A stretch of 64,000 bases of DNA from Bacteroides sp. GM023. Its GTDB lineage: Bacteria > Bacteroidota > Bacteroidia > Bacteroidales > Bacteroidaceae. The DNA is taken from contig NZ_JAAXGE010000007.1 in NCBI RefSeq assembly GCF_014750685.1, positions 310,001 through 374,000 on the forward strand, given 5' to 3'. The stretch's first letter is position 1. Each line of letters opens with the position of its first letter. Below the pieces are notes generated by a model. That model was not told the DNA's origin. It saw nothing but the letters and a program-made list of their open reading frames with translations, and did no database searches. This document shows, piece after piece, positions 8,364 through 16,837 of the stretch. Position numbers and translations under genes: made by a program.

Positions 8364-9547
8364 TTACTTCTCCTTTTGAATAATGTTGAAAATGAACGAT
8401 ATAGCAGATAGATAGTCAACGCAAGAAAGAAGATTTGAGTTGCCATCTTTTGTAAATTATAAAAGTCTGGAACCTGATGATTTGCCAACTCTGTGATAAA
8501 GTTTCCGAATGCTTCGGGAAATGTCTTGTAAAATTTGACAAGAAAGGCCGGTAACACATATAAAAAGTAATAGCCGAAAAAAAGATTAACGAGACAGGTA
8601 TAAACAGTCATCGCAATTTTCTCCCGTTTTCTAAGAGAGAAAAGGTAAGGCTTTTGGTTGACATCTTTTCTTTTCAGACTTTTAAATAAGTAAGTGATAT
8701 ACTCTCCGCATTTCTTTCGCAAGTTGGCGACTCCTAACAAGTCTGTCATCAACCAGTAACCATCGAATTTGAAGAATGGGTTAAGTGTGATTATAAAATT
8801 GATATTTGTCATGATAATGACACACTTCAGAATATCGTTTTGTGTATGGAAATAGATAATCAATAATGGTATAAGCAGTAGTATCTGAAAGTAAACTCCT
8901 GCAACGTTTACGATACATCTTTTTTTGCGGGGCAGAGTCCACGTATTGGAAACGTCTGTGTAAAAAACCGGAAAATTCAGGTATAAACCGAAGCCAATTC
9001 CACCGTGTTGTATGTTGTAGAATTGGCAGGCAGAGGCGTGGCCTAACTCATGGAACAAAGAAGATAGAATGAAAAACAAGAATAATCCGCATATTGTGTA
9101 CAGGTCGATGGCAGGCATATTCAAAACAGATAAAGAAGTAGCCATAAAATAACTTTCCATTCCCAATAACATGCATAGAACTATGACCATGATCTTTTTT
9201 TTAAATAAAAAGCTGAAGAATGGCGTACACTTACTTATGACTTGTTGTGGTATTAATTCCTTGTTTAGTAAGAACGTTTTTTTATTAGAAGGTATTCCTT
9301 TTAGCTTTTGTATAAGCTTGTCTGCTGTCTCCATAACTGACTTTTCTGTATATTTTCCGCCAGTCAATTGAATGAATGAGTATACGGCCTCTTCTAAAGT
9401 ATTACTCCTTTTCATGGTGTCTATTAATAGAGCCATCATCTGGCTTACTTCAAAGAATCTGTCCTCATAATGTACTAAATAGGATTCATTAGTAGAGGAT
9501 GTAGAAAACTCACAGACTGATAGTTTCTTTATATTTTCAAAATCCAT
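8360..9547 (-). CDS. M50-type membrane metalloprotease with N-terminal PqqD-like domain
   Basis: A 395-residue protein. The first ~90 residues (FFEVSQMMALLIDTM followed by TLEEAVYSFIQL and ADKLIQKL) look like the PqqD/RRE winged-helix fold that binds RiPP leader peptides. A membrane part follows with the zinc motif HELGH (166-170) and the M50 third-ligand motif NPFFKFDGYW (D262). This resembles the YydH/peptide zinc-metalloprotease type found beside radical SAM peptide genes. It follows the TonB-like gene by 25 bases. A role in cutting or exporting the modified peptide from 12038-12268 is the natural inference; it has not been shown. Confidence 0.75.
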   Translation of the reverse strand: MDFENIKKLSVCEFSTSSTNESYLVHYEDRFFEVSQMMALLIDTMKRSNTLEEAVYSFIQLTGGKYTEKSVMETADKLIQKLKGIPSNKKTFLLNKELIPQQVISKCTPFFSFLFKKKIMVIVLCMLLGMESYFMATSLSVLNMPAIDLYTICGLFLFFILSSLFHELGHASACQFYNIQHGGIGFGLYLNFPVFYTDVSNTWTLPRKKRCIVNVAGVYFQILLLIPLLIIYFHTQNDILKCVIIMTNINFIITLNPFFKFDGYWLMTDLLGVANLRKKCGEYITYLFKSLKRKDVNQKPYLFSLRKREKIAMTVYTCLVNLFFGYYFLYVLPAFLVKFYKTFPEAFGNFITELANHQVPDFYNLQKMATQIFFLALTIYLLYRSFSTLFKRRSK

Positions 9548-9572
9548 AAATACTCTCCTTTTTATCTTTTAA

Positions 9573-11879
9573 TTAATAAGCTTTTAATATGGCTGATTTA
9601 CTTGTATTTTCTATATTAGGTTTGGAAAAGTCATATTTCTTTCCGAAGTTGAAACGATAATTGGCTTTTATGTAAAATACGTGATCTTCTGTTCTAGGGA
9701 TATATGAATCGGTGTAATTTCTATAACATGGAGTTATAAGCTCAATATGTTTAGTTATAATTGAAAAAGGGTTGCGAGTCCCAAACTGTATATTAAAGTT
9801 CCGAAGGGTATATCCGAGATTAAAATGATAGGTTAATGGGGTTTTGGTAGTATCACCAAAGCCCAACGTTTTTGTTGGTGCATAGATATCGGCTGACGCT
9901 ATAAAATCTTTATGCATGAATAATAAGTTGACATTATATATCCAGTTAGTAATGGAGTTTTTTCTCCAGGTTGTATACCATTGTTTTTCCCAACCTGTAT
10001 TTAACTTTATGGTCAAAATTTGTGGTATTAGTTTTAATTTTAGTGTTAAGTAGGGGCGGAAGTATTGGAGAGTTCCTCCTGTGGCATATGAGTGAACATA
10101 GATATTGTTTTCCCGAATTACGGATTCATAGAGGTAATTGAATAAAGGGCAATATGCTATCTGTGGTATTAATGTTGCCCATTTTTTATCAATGGAGTAA
10201 GAAAAAATGATTTGTAACACATGTCTGTTTTTGAGGTTTGGATTGCCTCGCCGAATTTGTAGAGGATCAATCTGTTGCTCTGTATCAGTGAGCCAAGCCA
10301 TCCGCGGTGTATCGTGTGAATATTGAGCAACGAGTTGCAAATATTGTTCATGTGATATCCGGTAGTCGAAACTAAGTTGCGGATATAAATTAAATCTTTG
10401 TATTGTCCTGTTATTCTTGCTTTTTTGAGTTTCCATGCTATTTGCCCACCTTAAGCGGAAAGATACTTTCTCTATAGTTTGTTGGTAGACGAAATGCAAA
10501 GAACCTCCTCCATACTTCAAATAATCTTTCTTATTCGTTGCATTCTGAGATAGTTGTTCGGTATGAGAGTTATTTTGTATGTAAATAAAACTAGTGCTGA
10601 GTATACCGTTGTTTGCGAAAGTTTTGGCATAAGAAGCAAATAATTTCAGGAAAAAATAATTTTCTGTTATATTCGTGCTATAAGAGTTCTGATCAGGAGA
10701 AACTGTTTCTGAATAGTCTCGTATATATTTATTATAGTTATAATCGGATGAAAGAGTAACTTTTAAAGTTTGTTTTCGATTGAATGTGCCATTATAAAAA
10801 AGTTCAATCCCAGGATTGATGTTATTCATTTGGGAAAAGTCTTGTACATTATGTTGGCCTTTTTGATTATTATATGATTGAACACTATTATTTTTATCTT
10901 GAGTCTTTCCAATATTATAGTGTAAGGCGGTATAAAAATGATTGCCTTGATTTTTATAGCTGTAATTCAGATAGGAACTGACCGTATTACTCCATTGTTT
11001 GGAAGGTAGAATTTCGTTCTTTCTGATAAGAATGTTATTGGGAGATATAAATTGTGTATTGGATGTGCTTCCTTGGCCGATTGTAAAATTATTATATGCA
11101 TCGCTTATATAAAATGCCACTTCCGATTTCTTTTTAAAGAATTGGCCACTTATATCATAGCTACCAGTAGCTCTATTTAGATGTTGTTCTCCATTCATAG
11201 AAATTGTTCCTCCGGCATCTTTAGACTTCAGAATATAGTCTATAACAGCGTATTTGTCAGGGAATGCAGAGTGACCGTGATCGTAGAAGTCTATACGCAC
11301 AATGTCGTTAGAATTAATATTCTTTATTTCTTCTTCGCTCGCTTGTCTGCCATTTATACATGCTATAACAGATCCTTCTTTCATCGAAATTGTTTTTTTG
11401 AACGGGTCTACTTCCAAAGTAGGAATTAATAGATGCGCTAATGCTTCGTAACCACCCACAGAATGATGTAATTGTTGTTTGGTAGGATATATTATCAATT
11501 TATTTGCAGTATGGATTGTCTGTTGTGCGGTAATTGAAATTTCATGCAGATTAATAGAAGTGTTTGTTAGTATAATGTCTCCTATATTTATTTCTCTTTG
11601 TATGTTTTTCCAAAGTGATGTATTAGTTTCATATCCTATATAACTAACTTTTAGTTTATAGTCTCCTTTATGGGATAGTTGTATGCTGAAATGACCTTTT
11701 TCATCACTTATACTTCCATTTATAAGGAGAGAATCATGTTGAAAACATTGAATAGTAGCTCCGATTATAATATTGTTGTCAGTATCAATAACTCTTCCAT
11801 GCAAATTGATATTTTGGGCATGAGAGTGTATAAATGAAAATAATATAATGGTGATAGTAAGAATCGGTGCTTTCATCAT
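9573..11879 (-). CDS. TonB-receptor-like outer membrane barrel with carboxypeptidase-regulatory domain
   Basis: A 768-residue outer-membrane protein. After a signal peptide (ending near SHAQ, residue 22) comes a carboxypeptidase-like regulatory domain (NLHGRVIDTDNN, GHFSIQLS, VSYIGYET), then a plug-like region (ACINGRQASEEEIKNIN, ~185) and a long barrel rich in alternating aromatic strands ending in a C-terminal barrel-like segment (FYIKANYRFNFGKKY). It is shorter than nutrient SusC proteins (~1000) and has no SusD partner. It belongs to the outer-membrane-beta-barrel group common in Bacteroidetes. In this operon it may carry the mature peptide across the outer membrane, in or out. Confidence 0.78.
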   Translation of the reverse strand: MMKAPILTITIILFSFIHSHAQNINLHGRVIDTDNNIIIGATIQCFQHDSLLINGSISDEKGHFSIQLSHKGDYKLKVSYIGYETNTSLWKNIQREINIGDIILTNTSINLHEISITAQQTIHTANKLIIYPTKQQLHHSVGGYEALAHLLIPTLEVDPFKKTISMKEGSVIACINGRQASEEEIKNINSNDIVRIDFYDHGHSAFPDKYAVIDYILKSKDAGGTISMNGEQHLNRATGSYDISGQFFKKKSEVAFYISDAYNNFTIGQGSTSNTQFISPNNILIRKNEILPSKQWSNTVSSYLNYSYKNQGNHFYTALHYNIGKTQDKNNSVQSYNNQKGQHNVQDFSQMNNINPGIELFYNGTFNRKQTLKVTLSSDYNYNKYIRDYSETVSPDQNSYSTNITENYFFLKLFASYAKTFANNGILSTSFIYIQNNSHTEQLSQNATNKKDYLKYGGGSLHFVYQQTIEKVSFRLRWANSMETQKSKNNRTIQRFNLYPQLSFDYRISHEQYLQLVAQYSHDTPRMAWLTDTEQQIDPLQIRRGNPNLKNRHVLQIIFSYSIDKKWATLIPQIAYCPLFNYLYESVIRENNIYVHSYATGGTLQYFRPYLTLKLKLIPQILTIKLNTGWEKQWYTTWRKNSITNWIYNVNLLFMHKDFIASADIYAPTKTLGFGDTTKTPLTYHFNLGYTLRNFNIQFGTRNPFSIITKHIELITPCYRNYTDSYIPRTEDHVFYIKANYRFNFGKKYDFSKPNIENTSKSAILKAY

Positions 11880-11915
11880 AAAAATCTATTTTTAGTTTTC
11901 TAGAAATCCGAAAAG

Positions 11916-11951
11916 TGTGCTATTGAGTATGAATTTATACGGAATAGCACA
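11916..11951 (-). terminator. Hairpin between precursor gene and receptor gene (attenuator-like)
   Basis: A perfect 9-bp inverted repeat, TGTGCTATT (11916-11924) with AATAGCACA (11943-11951), sits in the 158-base gap after the precursor peptide gene. On the transcribed minus strand it is followed by a short CTTTTC run, so it could be a leaky terminator that keeps precursor mRNA more abundant than the downstream genes. Confidence 0.5.
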
Positions 11952-12037
11952 TTCTTTCTATAGAATTCAATGATTATCAGAATGGATAACATTGAATAAG
12001 AGGTCTCTACTGAAAAATATTTTTTTCCTGTAAAGGA

Positions 12038-12268
12038 TTAATTCTGACCACATTGTTGTCCGTCACAATTATTGATATCACATCCCATGTATACTGTTCC
12101 TACTTGATCATTGTGAGTAGAAAACAAATCTAGTAATCCACCAATAATTAATGGGTCAGTTTCCAATCTTTGTTCTAGCTCTTCCACGAAAAAGTCAGAT
12201 AATTCAGTGTTCATAGGAATAAATTCTTCTGAATCTGTTCTTTGGGGAATTTTCTTGTTTTTCATCAT
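12038..12268 (-). CDS. Putative radical-SAM-modified precursor peptide (CX4CX4C tail)
   Basis: A 76-residue peptide encoded 22 bases after the radical SAM gene. It has a charged N-terminal half with the acidic helix FFVEELEQRLETDPL (26-40), then GG (43-44), then a C-terminal region whose only cysteines are C63, C68 and C73, spaced exactly five apart (GCDINNCDGQQCGQN). This layout, a helical leader followed by a short Cys-rich core beside a SPASM enzyme, is typical of RiPP precursors. ATG codons at 12268 and 12265 are both possible starts. There is no secretion signal, as expected for a leader-directed peptide. It is not one of the NVEALA or classic GG-leader Bacteroides families that I know. 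The modification type is unknown. Confidence 0.72.
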   Translation of the reverse strand: MMKNKKIPQRTDSEEFIPMNTELSDFFVEELEQRLETDPLIIGGLLDLFSTHNDQVGTVYMGCDINNCDGQQCGQN

Positions 12269-12290
12269 AAAAATGATTTTAATTGATAAA

Positions 12291-13658
12291 TTATATGTTG
12301 TTTACTTTTCGAAAAGCCCTATTCGCTGAATAATTAATAATTGCTGAGAATTGATTACATTGAGTCGAATTAATAAAAGAATGAGCAGGACACCCTCCTC
12401 TACATAGTAATGCATATTTGCAATTCTTGCACATAAGGGAGCTGTTGGTGTTATATTTCCTCCAATGCTCAATAATTTCGCTATTCCAATAAATTTTGTC
12501 TCTATTGTAATCTCCTATTTGTGAATCTGTTTTTCCGACTACTTCCCAACAGGGATATATTTTGCCAAATGGATCAAATACATATGAATTGGACTGTGCT
12601 TTACAGAAGATAGGACTAAATACTAGAGGATTATGGTTGAATATCGCTGAATGAATCTTATAGAAAGTTCCATAATCCTGGCATCCATAATTGAAATTTA
12701 ATTGTTTGTGTTTTTCCATAAACTCTTTCTGTGAAAACAGCTCAGAGGGAATAGTACTGCTATTATATTTTCCTTCTTTATCATAGTCACGTAGTAATGC
12801 AGAATTAATCTTGAAATTTTTATATTTTGAATAACCTAACTTGTTGAAAAGTGTATCTAACCCTATTAAATCGTCAAAATTGTTCCTATCTGTATTAACT
12901 CTAATAGTCACTCCGGTACCTCGCTTTAATGCTATACCAATATTGGATACGATTTTATTGAAAGTTTCGTGACCTTTGCAATGTATTCTTTTAGAGTTAT
13001 GAAGCTCTTTCATTCCATCTATGGTTATTTGCACATGATTAATTAATTCTGGAGATAGTAATTCTTCATATGTATCTAAATCATATCCATTTGTTATAGC
13101 ATTGAATTTAAAGCCCAGTTTCTTTCCTTTAAAGACGATATATTCTACAACTTTTTTATTTTCTTTCAATAAGGGTTCCCCTCCATAAAGGGTAATATTT
13201 TTAGCACGTAACTGTTCGCGTGGCTCTATCTCCATAATAGCATGATATGCTTTATCTGCCATTTCTTTAGTGAAAGCTATACTGGTTGAACCGCTGTGTA
13301 GTTCCGCTTCATAACAATATGGACACCTGAAATTACAGTTATAGGTAATAGCGAAAGTAAAAGCCGTATTCAAGATTTTTTCTTTGCGATGTAATGCTTC
13401 AGCCAGTCTTTCCACGTGTGCATATTCTTCTTCTTGGGTTTTATTGGTGATATACCCTCGTTTTTCCAATGCAGTAATTGTTTTTGTTGAAAGTGGGCAT
13501 TCCTCTTCTGTAAAACCATAGTGAGTATTTTTTAGAAAAGAAATAATATTTTGACTCACAATATCTATTGCTCCTGTATAGCCGTGAATCAGCATATACT
13601 TATCGGTATCTTCCAATTTTACATCTATAATGTACGAAGAATTGCGTAGTATCCTCAT
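12291..13658 (-). CDS. Radical SAM/SPASM peptide-maturation enzyme
   Basis: A 455-residue enzyme. The radical SAM cluster motif is CNFRCPYC (C108, C112, C115), followed by NITLYGGEPLL and a TIM-barrel core. The C-terminal SPASM region shows GKIYPCW and then CKNCKYALLCRGGC (C410, C413, C419, C423) with C434, enough to bind auxiliary Fe-S clusters. The first ~95 residues (YIIDVKLEDTDKYMLIHGYTGAIDIV) could be a small leader-binding domain. It overlaps the upstream secreted-protein gene by four bases (ATGA) and precedes the Cys-rich peptide by 22 bases. The family makes C-C, thioether or epimer modifications on peptides; the peptide next door is the obvious substrate. Confidence 0.88.
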   Translation of the reverse strand: MRILRNSSYIIDVKLEDTDKYMLIHGYTGAIDIVSQNIISFLKNTHYGFTEEECPLSTKTITALEKRGYITNKTQEEEYAHVERLAEALHRKEKILNTAFTFAITYNCNFRCPYCYEAELHSGSTSIAFTKEMADKAYHAIMEIEPREQLRAKNITLYGGEPLLKENKKVVEYIVFKGKKLGFKFNAITNGYDLDTYEELLSPELINHVQITIDGMKELHNSKRIHCKGHETFNKIVSNIGIALKRGTGVTIRVNTDRNNFDDLIGLDTLFNKLGYSKYKNFKINSALLRDYDKEGKYNSSTIPSELFSQKEFMEKHKQLNFNYGCQDYGTFYKIHSAIFNHNPLVFSPIFCKAQSNSYVFDPFGKIYPCWEVVGKTDSQIGDYNRDKIYWNSEIIEHWRKYNTNSSLMCKNCKYALLCRGGCPAHSFINSTQCNQFSAIINYSANRAFRKVNNI

Positions 13659-14035
13659 AAGTTAAAATTTCCGTAGAATTGCCAGTTTGCTGACGACAGT
13701 TCAATTTTGTATTCTCCCGTTCCTTCTATATCTAAATCAATAGTTGTATACTTTGTATTAGCATTATAAGATTGCTCATACACGATTTCACCTGTTGACA
13801 TATTCGTTATGGTTATTTTAAAATCAGATTCGAAATCTAATGATTCAACCATTAATAGGTGATTTAATAGAAATACTTGTGCGGGAAACAGACTACGTTG
13901 TGCAGAATGTTGTACCGAATCATGTATTATAACGGTTTTGCGTGTTGAATAAGTATCAATCTCATTATTGGCAAACCCCGGTAATTGCACAAATAGCATA
14001 CTAAATAGTATGAAAATAAATAGATAGTTTTTCAT
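13655..14035 (-). CDS. Small secreted protein, DUF3244-like
   Basis: A 126-residue secreted protein if started at the ATG at 14035 (MKNYLFIFILFSMLFVQLPGFA is a signal peptide); an in-frame ATG at 14056 would add seven residues. The mature part has short beta-strand repeats: DFKITITNMSTGEIVYEQSY and GTGEYKIELSSANWQFYGNF, the pattern of the DUF3244 beta-sandwich (LxIxIxDxxGxxVYxxxV) proteins of Bacteroidetes. It opens the operon that contains the radical SAM enzyme and overlaps it by four bases. Its job is unknown; a periplasmic or surface partner of the peptide is possible. Confidence 0.65.
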   Translation of the reverse strand: MKNYLFIFILFSMLFVQLPGFANNEIDTYSTRKTVIIHDSVQHSAQRSLFPAQVFLLNHLLMVESLDFESDFKITITNMSTGEIVYEQSYNANTKYTTIDLDIEGTGEYKIELSSANWQFYGNFNL

Positions 14036-14075
14036 GTGTTTAAAATATAGATTCAATTTTTTCGTTTTGATGTTG

Positions 14076-14083
14076 CAAACATA
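14076..14083 (-). promoter_or_regulatory. -7 box for the radical-SAM operon
   Basis: The minus strand reads TATGTTTG, a match to TAnnTTTG, about 40 bases before the start at 14035. No -33 TTTG is seen at the expected distance, which fits a promoter needing an activator. The TPR/HTH regulator gene ends 80 bases upstream. Confidence 0.5.
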
Positions 14084-14162
14084 GAGCTTAGTCTTGATTT
14101 GGTTTGTGTAGTGTTTGGTTAAAAAGAAATTAACACATCGCTATTTGCTGAAAATCAGTATA

Positions 14163-16079
14163 CTAAGATTGAATTTCTTCTATTAAAATTTCAAATTTAA
14201 CCTTTGTTTCTACATCCATTCTCTTTAAAATAGCATCTCTTCTTTTATATACAGCATTAGAAGTACAACCGAATACATATGCAATATCGGCATATTTCAT
14301 GCCAATTTTAACTAAGCAGCAGAAGTAGACATCTTCTTTTGATAGTCGTTCGTATTTTCCCATCAATCCCTTAATGAATCCGTGTGTTAGTTGGTCTATT
14401 TCATAAAGTAATGTTTCCCATATTTCGGTCGGTATTTTTTTGTTTTCATCTGGATTTTCATAATTGTGTTGTTTTATGGTTATTAAGGTCTTGTAGGCGA
14501 CAGAACGGCTTGTTAATAAGCTATCAAACAAATAGTTTTTCTCTTTTTTTATATTAGTCAATTGCTCGGCCAAATGTATATTATGTCTGGTTTCATCAGA
14601 AGATTGTATTTGTTGCGTCAGTAGCTCTATCTCTTTCTCTTTATTTGTAATAGCATTTTCTAATTTTGTACATATCCTATTTTTTTCTTCTAATAATTCA
14701 TTGAGACAACTATTTAGTTGATCTAATTTTTGTTTGTCTCCATTATACCTATTACATTTTTGTCTCAACTCCTCTAACTCAGCGTCTTTATTCTCCACTT
14801 CTTTTTTCATTTGAATGGATTGTGCAGAGATGGTTTGTAATAGAGAGTCCTGTTTTTGTTTTAGTTGCTGTGTCTTTTGGCGGTATTTGATTCGTTTGTA
14901 TGCAAAAAAAACAGTGAAGATTATTATGAAACTAATTCCTGTGTAGATATAATAAAAGTATAATGATATGTTGCTTCTGTGTTTTTGTTCACTTTGTTGA
15001 AGAAGAGTTTCTTCTTCAGCTGATAAAATTTCCTTTGTATGTTCGAGCTGTTTTGTACTATCCATATACGCTTCATAGTTATCCTTGAAATGTATTGCTT
15101 CAGCAAAGTCTCCTTTTTTGCGTGCTACATCTTCTAATATAGTACAAGCATTAGCCTTAGTATAAAAACTAGGAGAAGCAAGGCTTTTGTAGGCATAGTA
15201 AACAGCTGAATCGTTTTTATTGCTTCTGCGATAAGCATCGCCCAAACTTAGATATATACCATATAGCTGAGCGGTGTCTTTTTGTAACATAAGCTCACGC
15301 CTGATATATGAAATTGCTTTTTTAGGTTCTCCCATGTCGTTATAGAGACATCTTAAAACACCCAAGACCTCGATTTCTACATATGTATTATTTAGTTTTT
15401 CGGCAATGGATAGTGCCTGGTTTAAAAACTCTTCAGCTTCGGCATGAAAAGCATGGCCTTTCATAATGCAAATACCTGCTCGTTGTACAAGTAGCGTTGC
15501 TAAATGGGCGGAGTCAGCCTCTTGTTTAAGAAGTTCTTCTTCGCATACATAAAGAGAATCCGCTTTGTCCAATAAATCTTGTTGGAAGTATACATATCCA
15601 AGGTTTCCATACAACATGCATAATAGTTTGTGATCTTTCGATTGTTTCACTAATGGCATTGCTTTGAGAAATTCGCGTATGGTAGCAGGATTATTTCCTA
15701 ATTCTTGGTACACTCTTCCGAGATAATAATGGGTTTTTGCCTGCATTGCTATATCATTGTTTATCGAATCATAATACTCAGTGGCTATGCGGATTAATGA
15801 ATCCGTGGTTGGTGTGATGTAGTTTTTGTCCTGTGCCTGGGTTAGTAACAAGATATATTTAGCTTTTTGCGCAGGTGTTTTTATCTCTGATAGGCAGATA
15901 TTTTCCAGTAGATACAATGCGCTGTCCGGACGGGTGGACATTAATGAATCTGCAGTAGATAAAAGTAAATTTCCACTTCCTTTTTGTTGGCAGGCAAAGG
16001 TTACGAATATCAGATTAAATAAACAGAGGTAATATATTAGTCTGTTGTGTTTTTTTGTTTGGTGCTTGAGGCTTTTCAT
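14163..16079 (-). CDS. Membrane-anchored TPR regulator with C-terminal HTH
   Basis: A 638-residue protein with a lipoprotein-like N-terminus (FVTFAC, C30), TPR-like helices from about 40 to 340 (THYYLGRVYQELGN, LYGNLGYVYFQQDLLDKADSL), one transmembrane helix near 371-394, a long coiled coil (400-510), and a C-terminal LuxR/sigma-4-like helix-turn-helix (VYFCCLVKIGMKYADIAYVF followed by SNAVYKRRD). This arrangement senses something outside the inner membrane and binds DNA inside. It is known from Bacteroidetes one-component regulators. It lies directly upstream of the radical-SAM operon and in the same direction, with its own transcription unit likely, so it probably controls that operon. Confidence 0.75.
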   Translation of the reverse strand: MKSLKHQTKKHNRLIYYLCLFNLIFVTFACQQKGSGNLLLSTADSLMSTRPDSALYLLENICLSEIKTPAQKAKYILLLTQAQDKNYITPTTDSLIRIATEYYDSINNDIAMQAKTHYYLGRVYQELGNNPATIREFLKAMPLVKQSKDHKLLCMLYGNLGYVYFQQDLLDKADSLYVCEEELLKQEADSAHLATLLVQRAGICIMKGHAFHAEAEEFLNQALSIAEKLNNTYVEIEVLGVLRCLYNDMGEPKKAISYIRRELMLQKDTAQLYGIYLSLGDAYRRSNKNDSAVYYAYKSLASPSFYTKANACTILEDVARKKGDFAEAIHFKDNYEAYMDSTKQLEHTKEILSAEEETLLQQSEQKHRSNISLYFYYIYTGISFIIIFTVFFAYKRIKYRQKTQQLKQKQDSLLQTISAQSIQMKKEVENKDAELEELRQKCNRYNGDKQKLDQLNSCLNELLEEKNRICTKLENAITNKEKEIELLTQQIQSSDETRHNIHLAEQLTNIKKEKNYLFDSLLTSRSVAYKTLITIKQHNYENPDENKKIPTEIWETLLYEIDQLTHGFIKGLMGKYERLSKEDVYFCCLVKIGMKYADIAYVFGCTSNAVYKRRDAILKRMDVETKVKFEILIEEIQS

Positions 16080-16837
16080 AATACGGCTTTATATATAGTA
16101 CAATTGTGGAGATTATACTGCTTATCTTACCGTCTCTATTTTATATTTATTTAAAAGACTAGTTTGGATTAACTTTTCATCCCCATCTCTGATTAAAATG
16201 TGAAAAAGACCAAATACGACAAATAGCATATTAAATCATTCTATTTTTTCAAAAAATGTACCTTTCTCAATCGAAACGGGGAAAATTGGCAGGATTTGCC
16301 TTTAAAGGGTTTTGTTTGTGTTCTTATAATGGCTTATTGCCTGTTAAATATGATGCGTATAGCTGTAATGGGTGTGAAAATGAAAGTAAAAAATTGGATT
16401 AATTGATGTATTGATATTTTGAAAACCTCTTTGTTACTATGAGAACTAGTGTAAAAAAACGCTTTTTGCGTTTTCTATAATCCTTTCTTTGCATTGCCTG
16501 GTATATCCCATTTAAAGGAACGAAGTGTTCCTTTAAATGAAATGCTTCGTTCCTTTAAATGGAACACTTTGTACCTCACCGGGAAACGAACATAAGAAGT
16601 TCTCTGTTTATGCATATTCCAACAATTTATATGCGAAAAACAACTTTGATTATGTATATCTATACGTAGATTTGTGCATCGTTTTCTCTCATTAGGAAAA
16701 TATAGCCGCTATATGCATGGCGTAAATGCGACAAACAGGACATTTTTCTGCAGAGATGTTACGAAAGTTAGAATAGAAATGATTAAGATATACTTGACAT
16801 TCATGATAAATATAGTAAAAAGTTCAATTATAATTGA
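16080..16837. other. Non-coding gap at the island edge
   Basis: About 760 AT-rich bases with no convincing gene. It holds the upstream region of the TPR regulator (no clear -7 box seen), a 22-bp dyad array (listed separately) and short ORFs without recognisable content. The gap marks the edge between the accessory island and the rhamnose operon. Confidence 0.5.
16517..16582. repeat. Three-unit 22-bp dyad array (GRAAC-N5-GTTCC)
   Basis: Three abutting 22-base units start at 16517, 16539 and 16561. Each has a small dyad: GGAAC-N5-GTTCC, GAAAT-N5-GTTCC and GGAAC-N5-GTACC. The first two end in the same seven bases, TTTAAAT, also found just upstream. The unit length and arm sequence match the nine-unit array at 52873-53070. 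A 22-base period is not a multiple of three, which argues against coding. Confidence 0.65.

Noticed and set aside
12038..12268. NVEALA or classic GG-leader bacteriocin of Bacteroides
   Set aside because: The peptide lacks the NVEALA motif and the usual LS-x-x-E-M-x-x-I-x-GG leader; GG at 43-44 is within a hydrophobic stretch and may not be a cleavage site.
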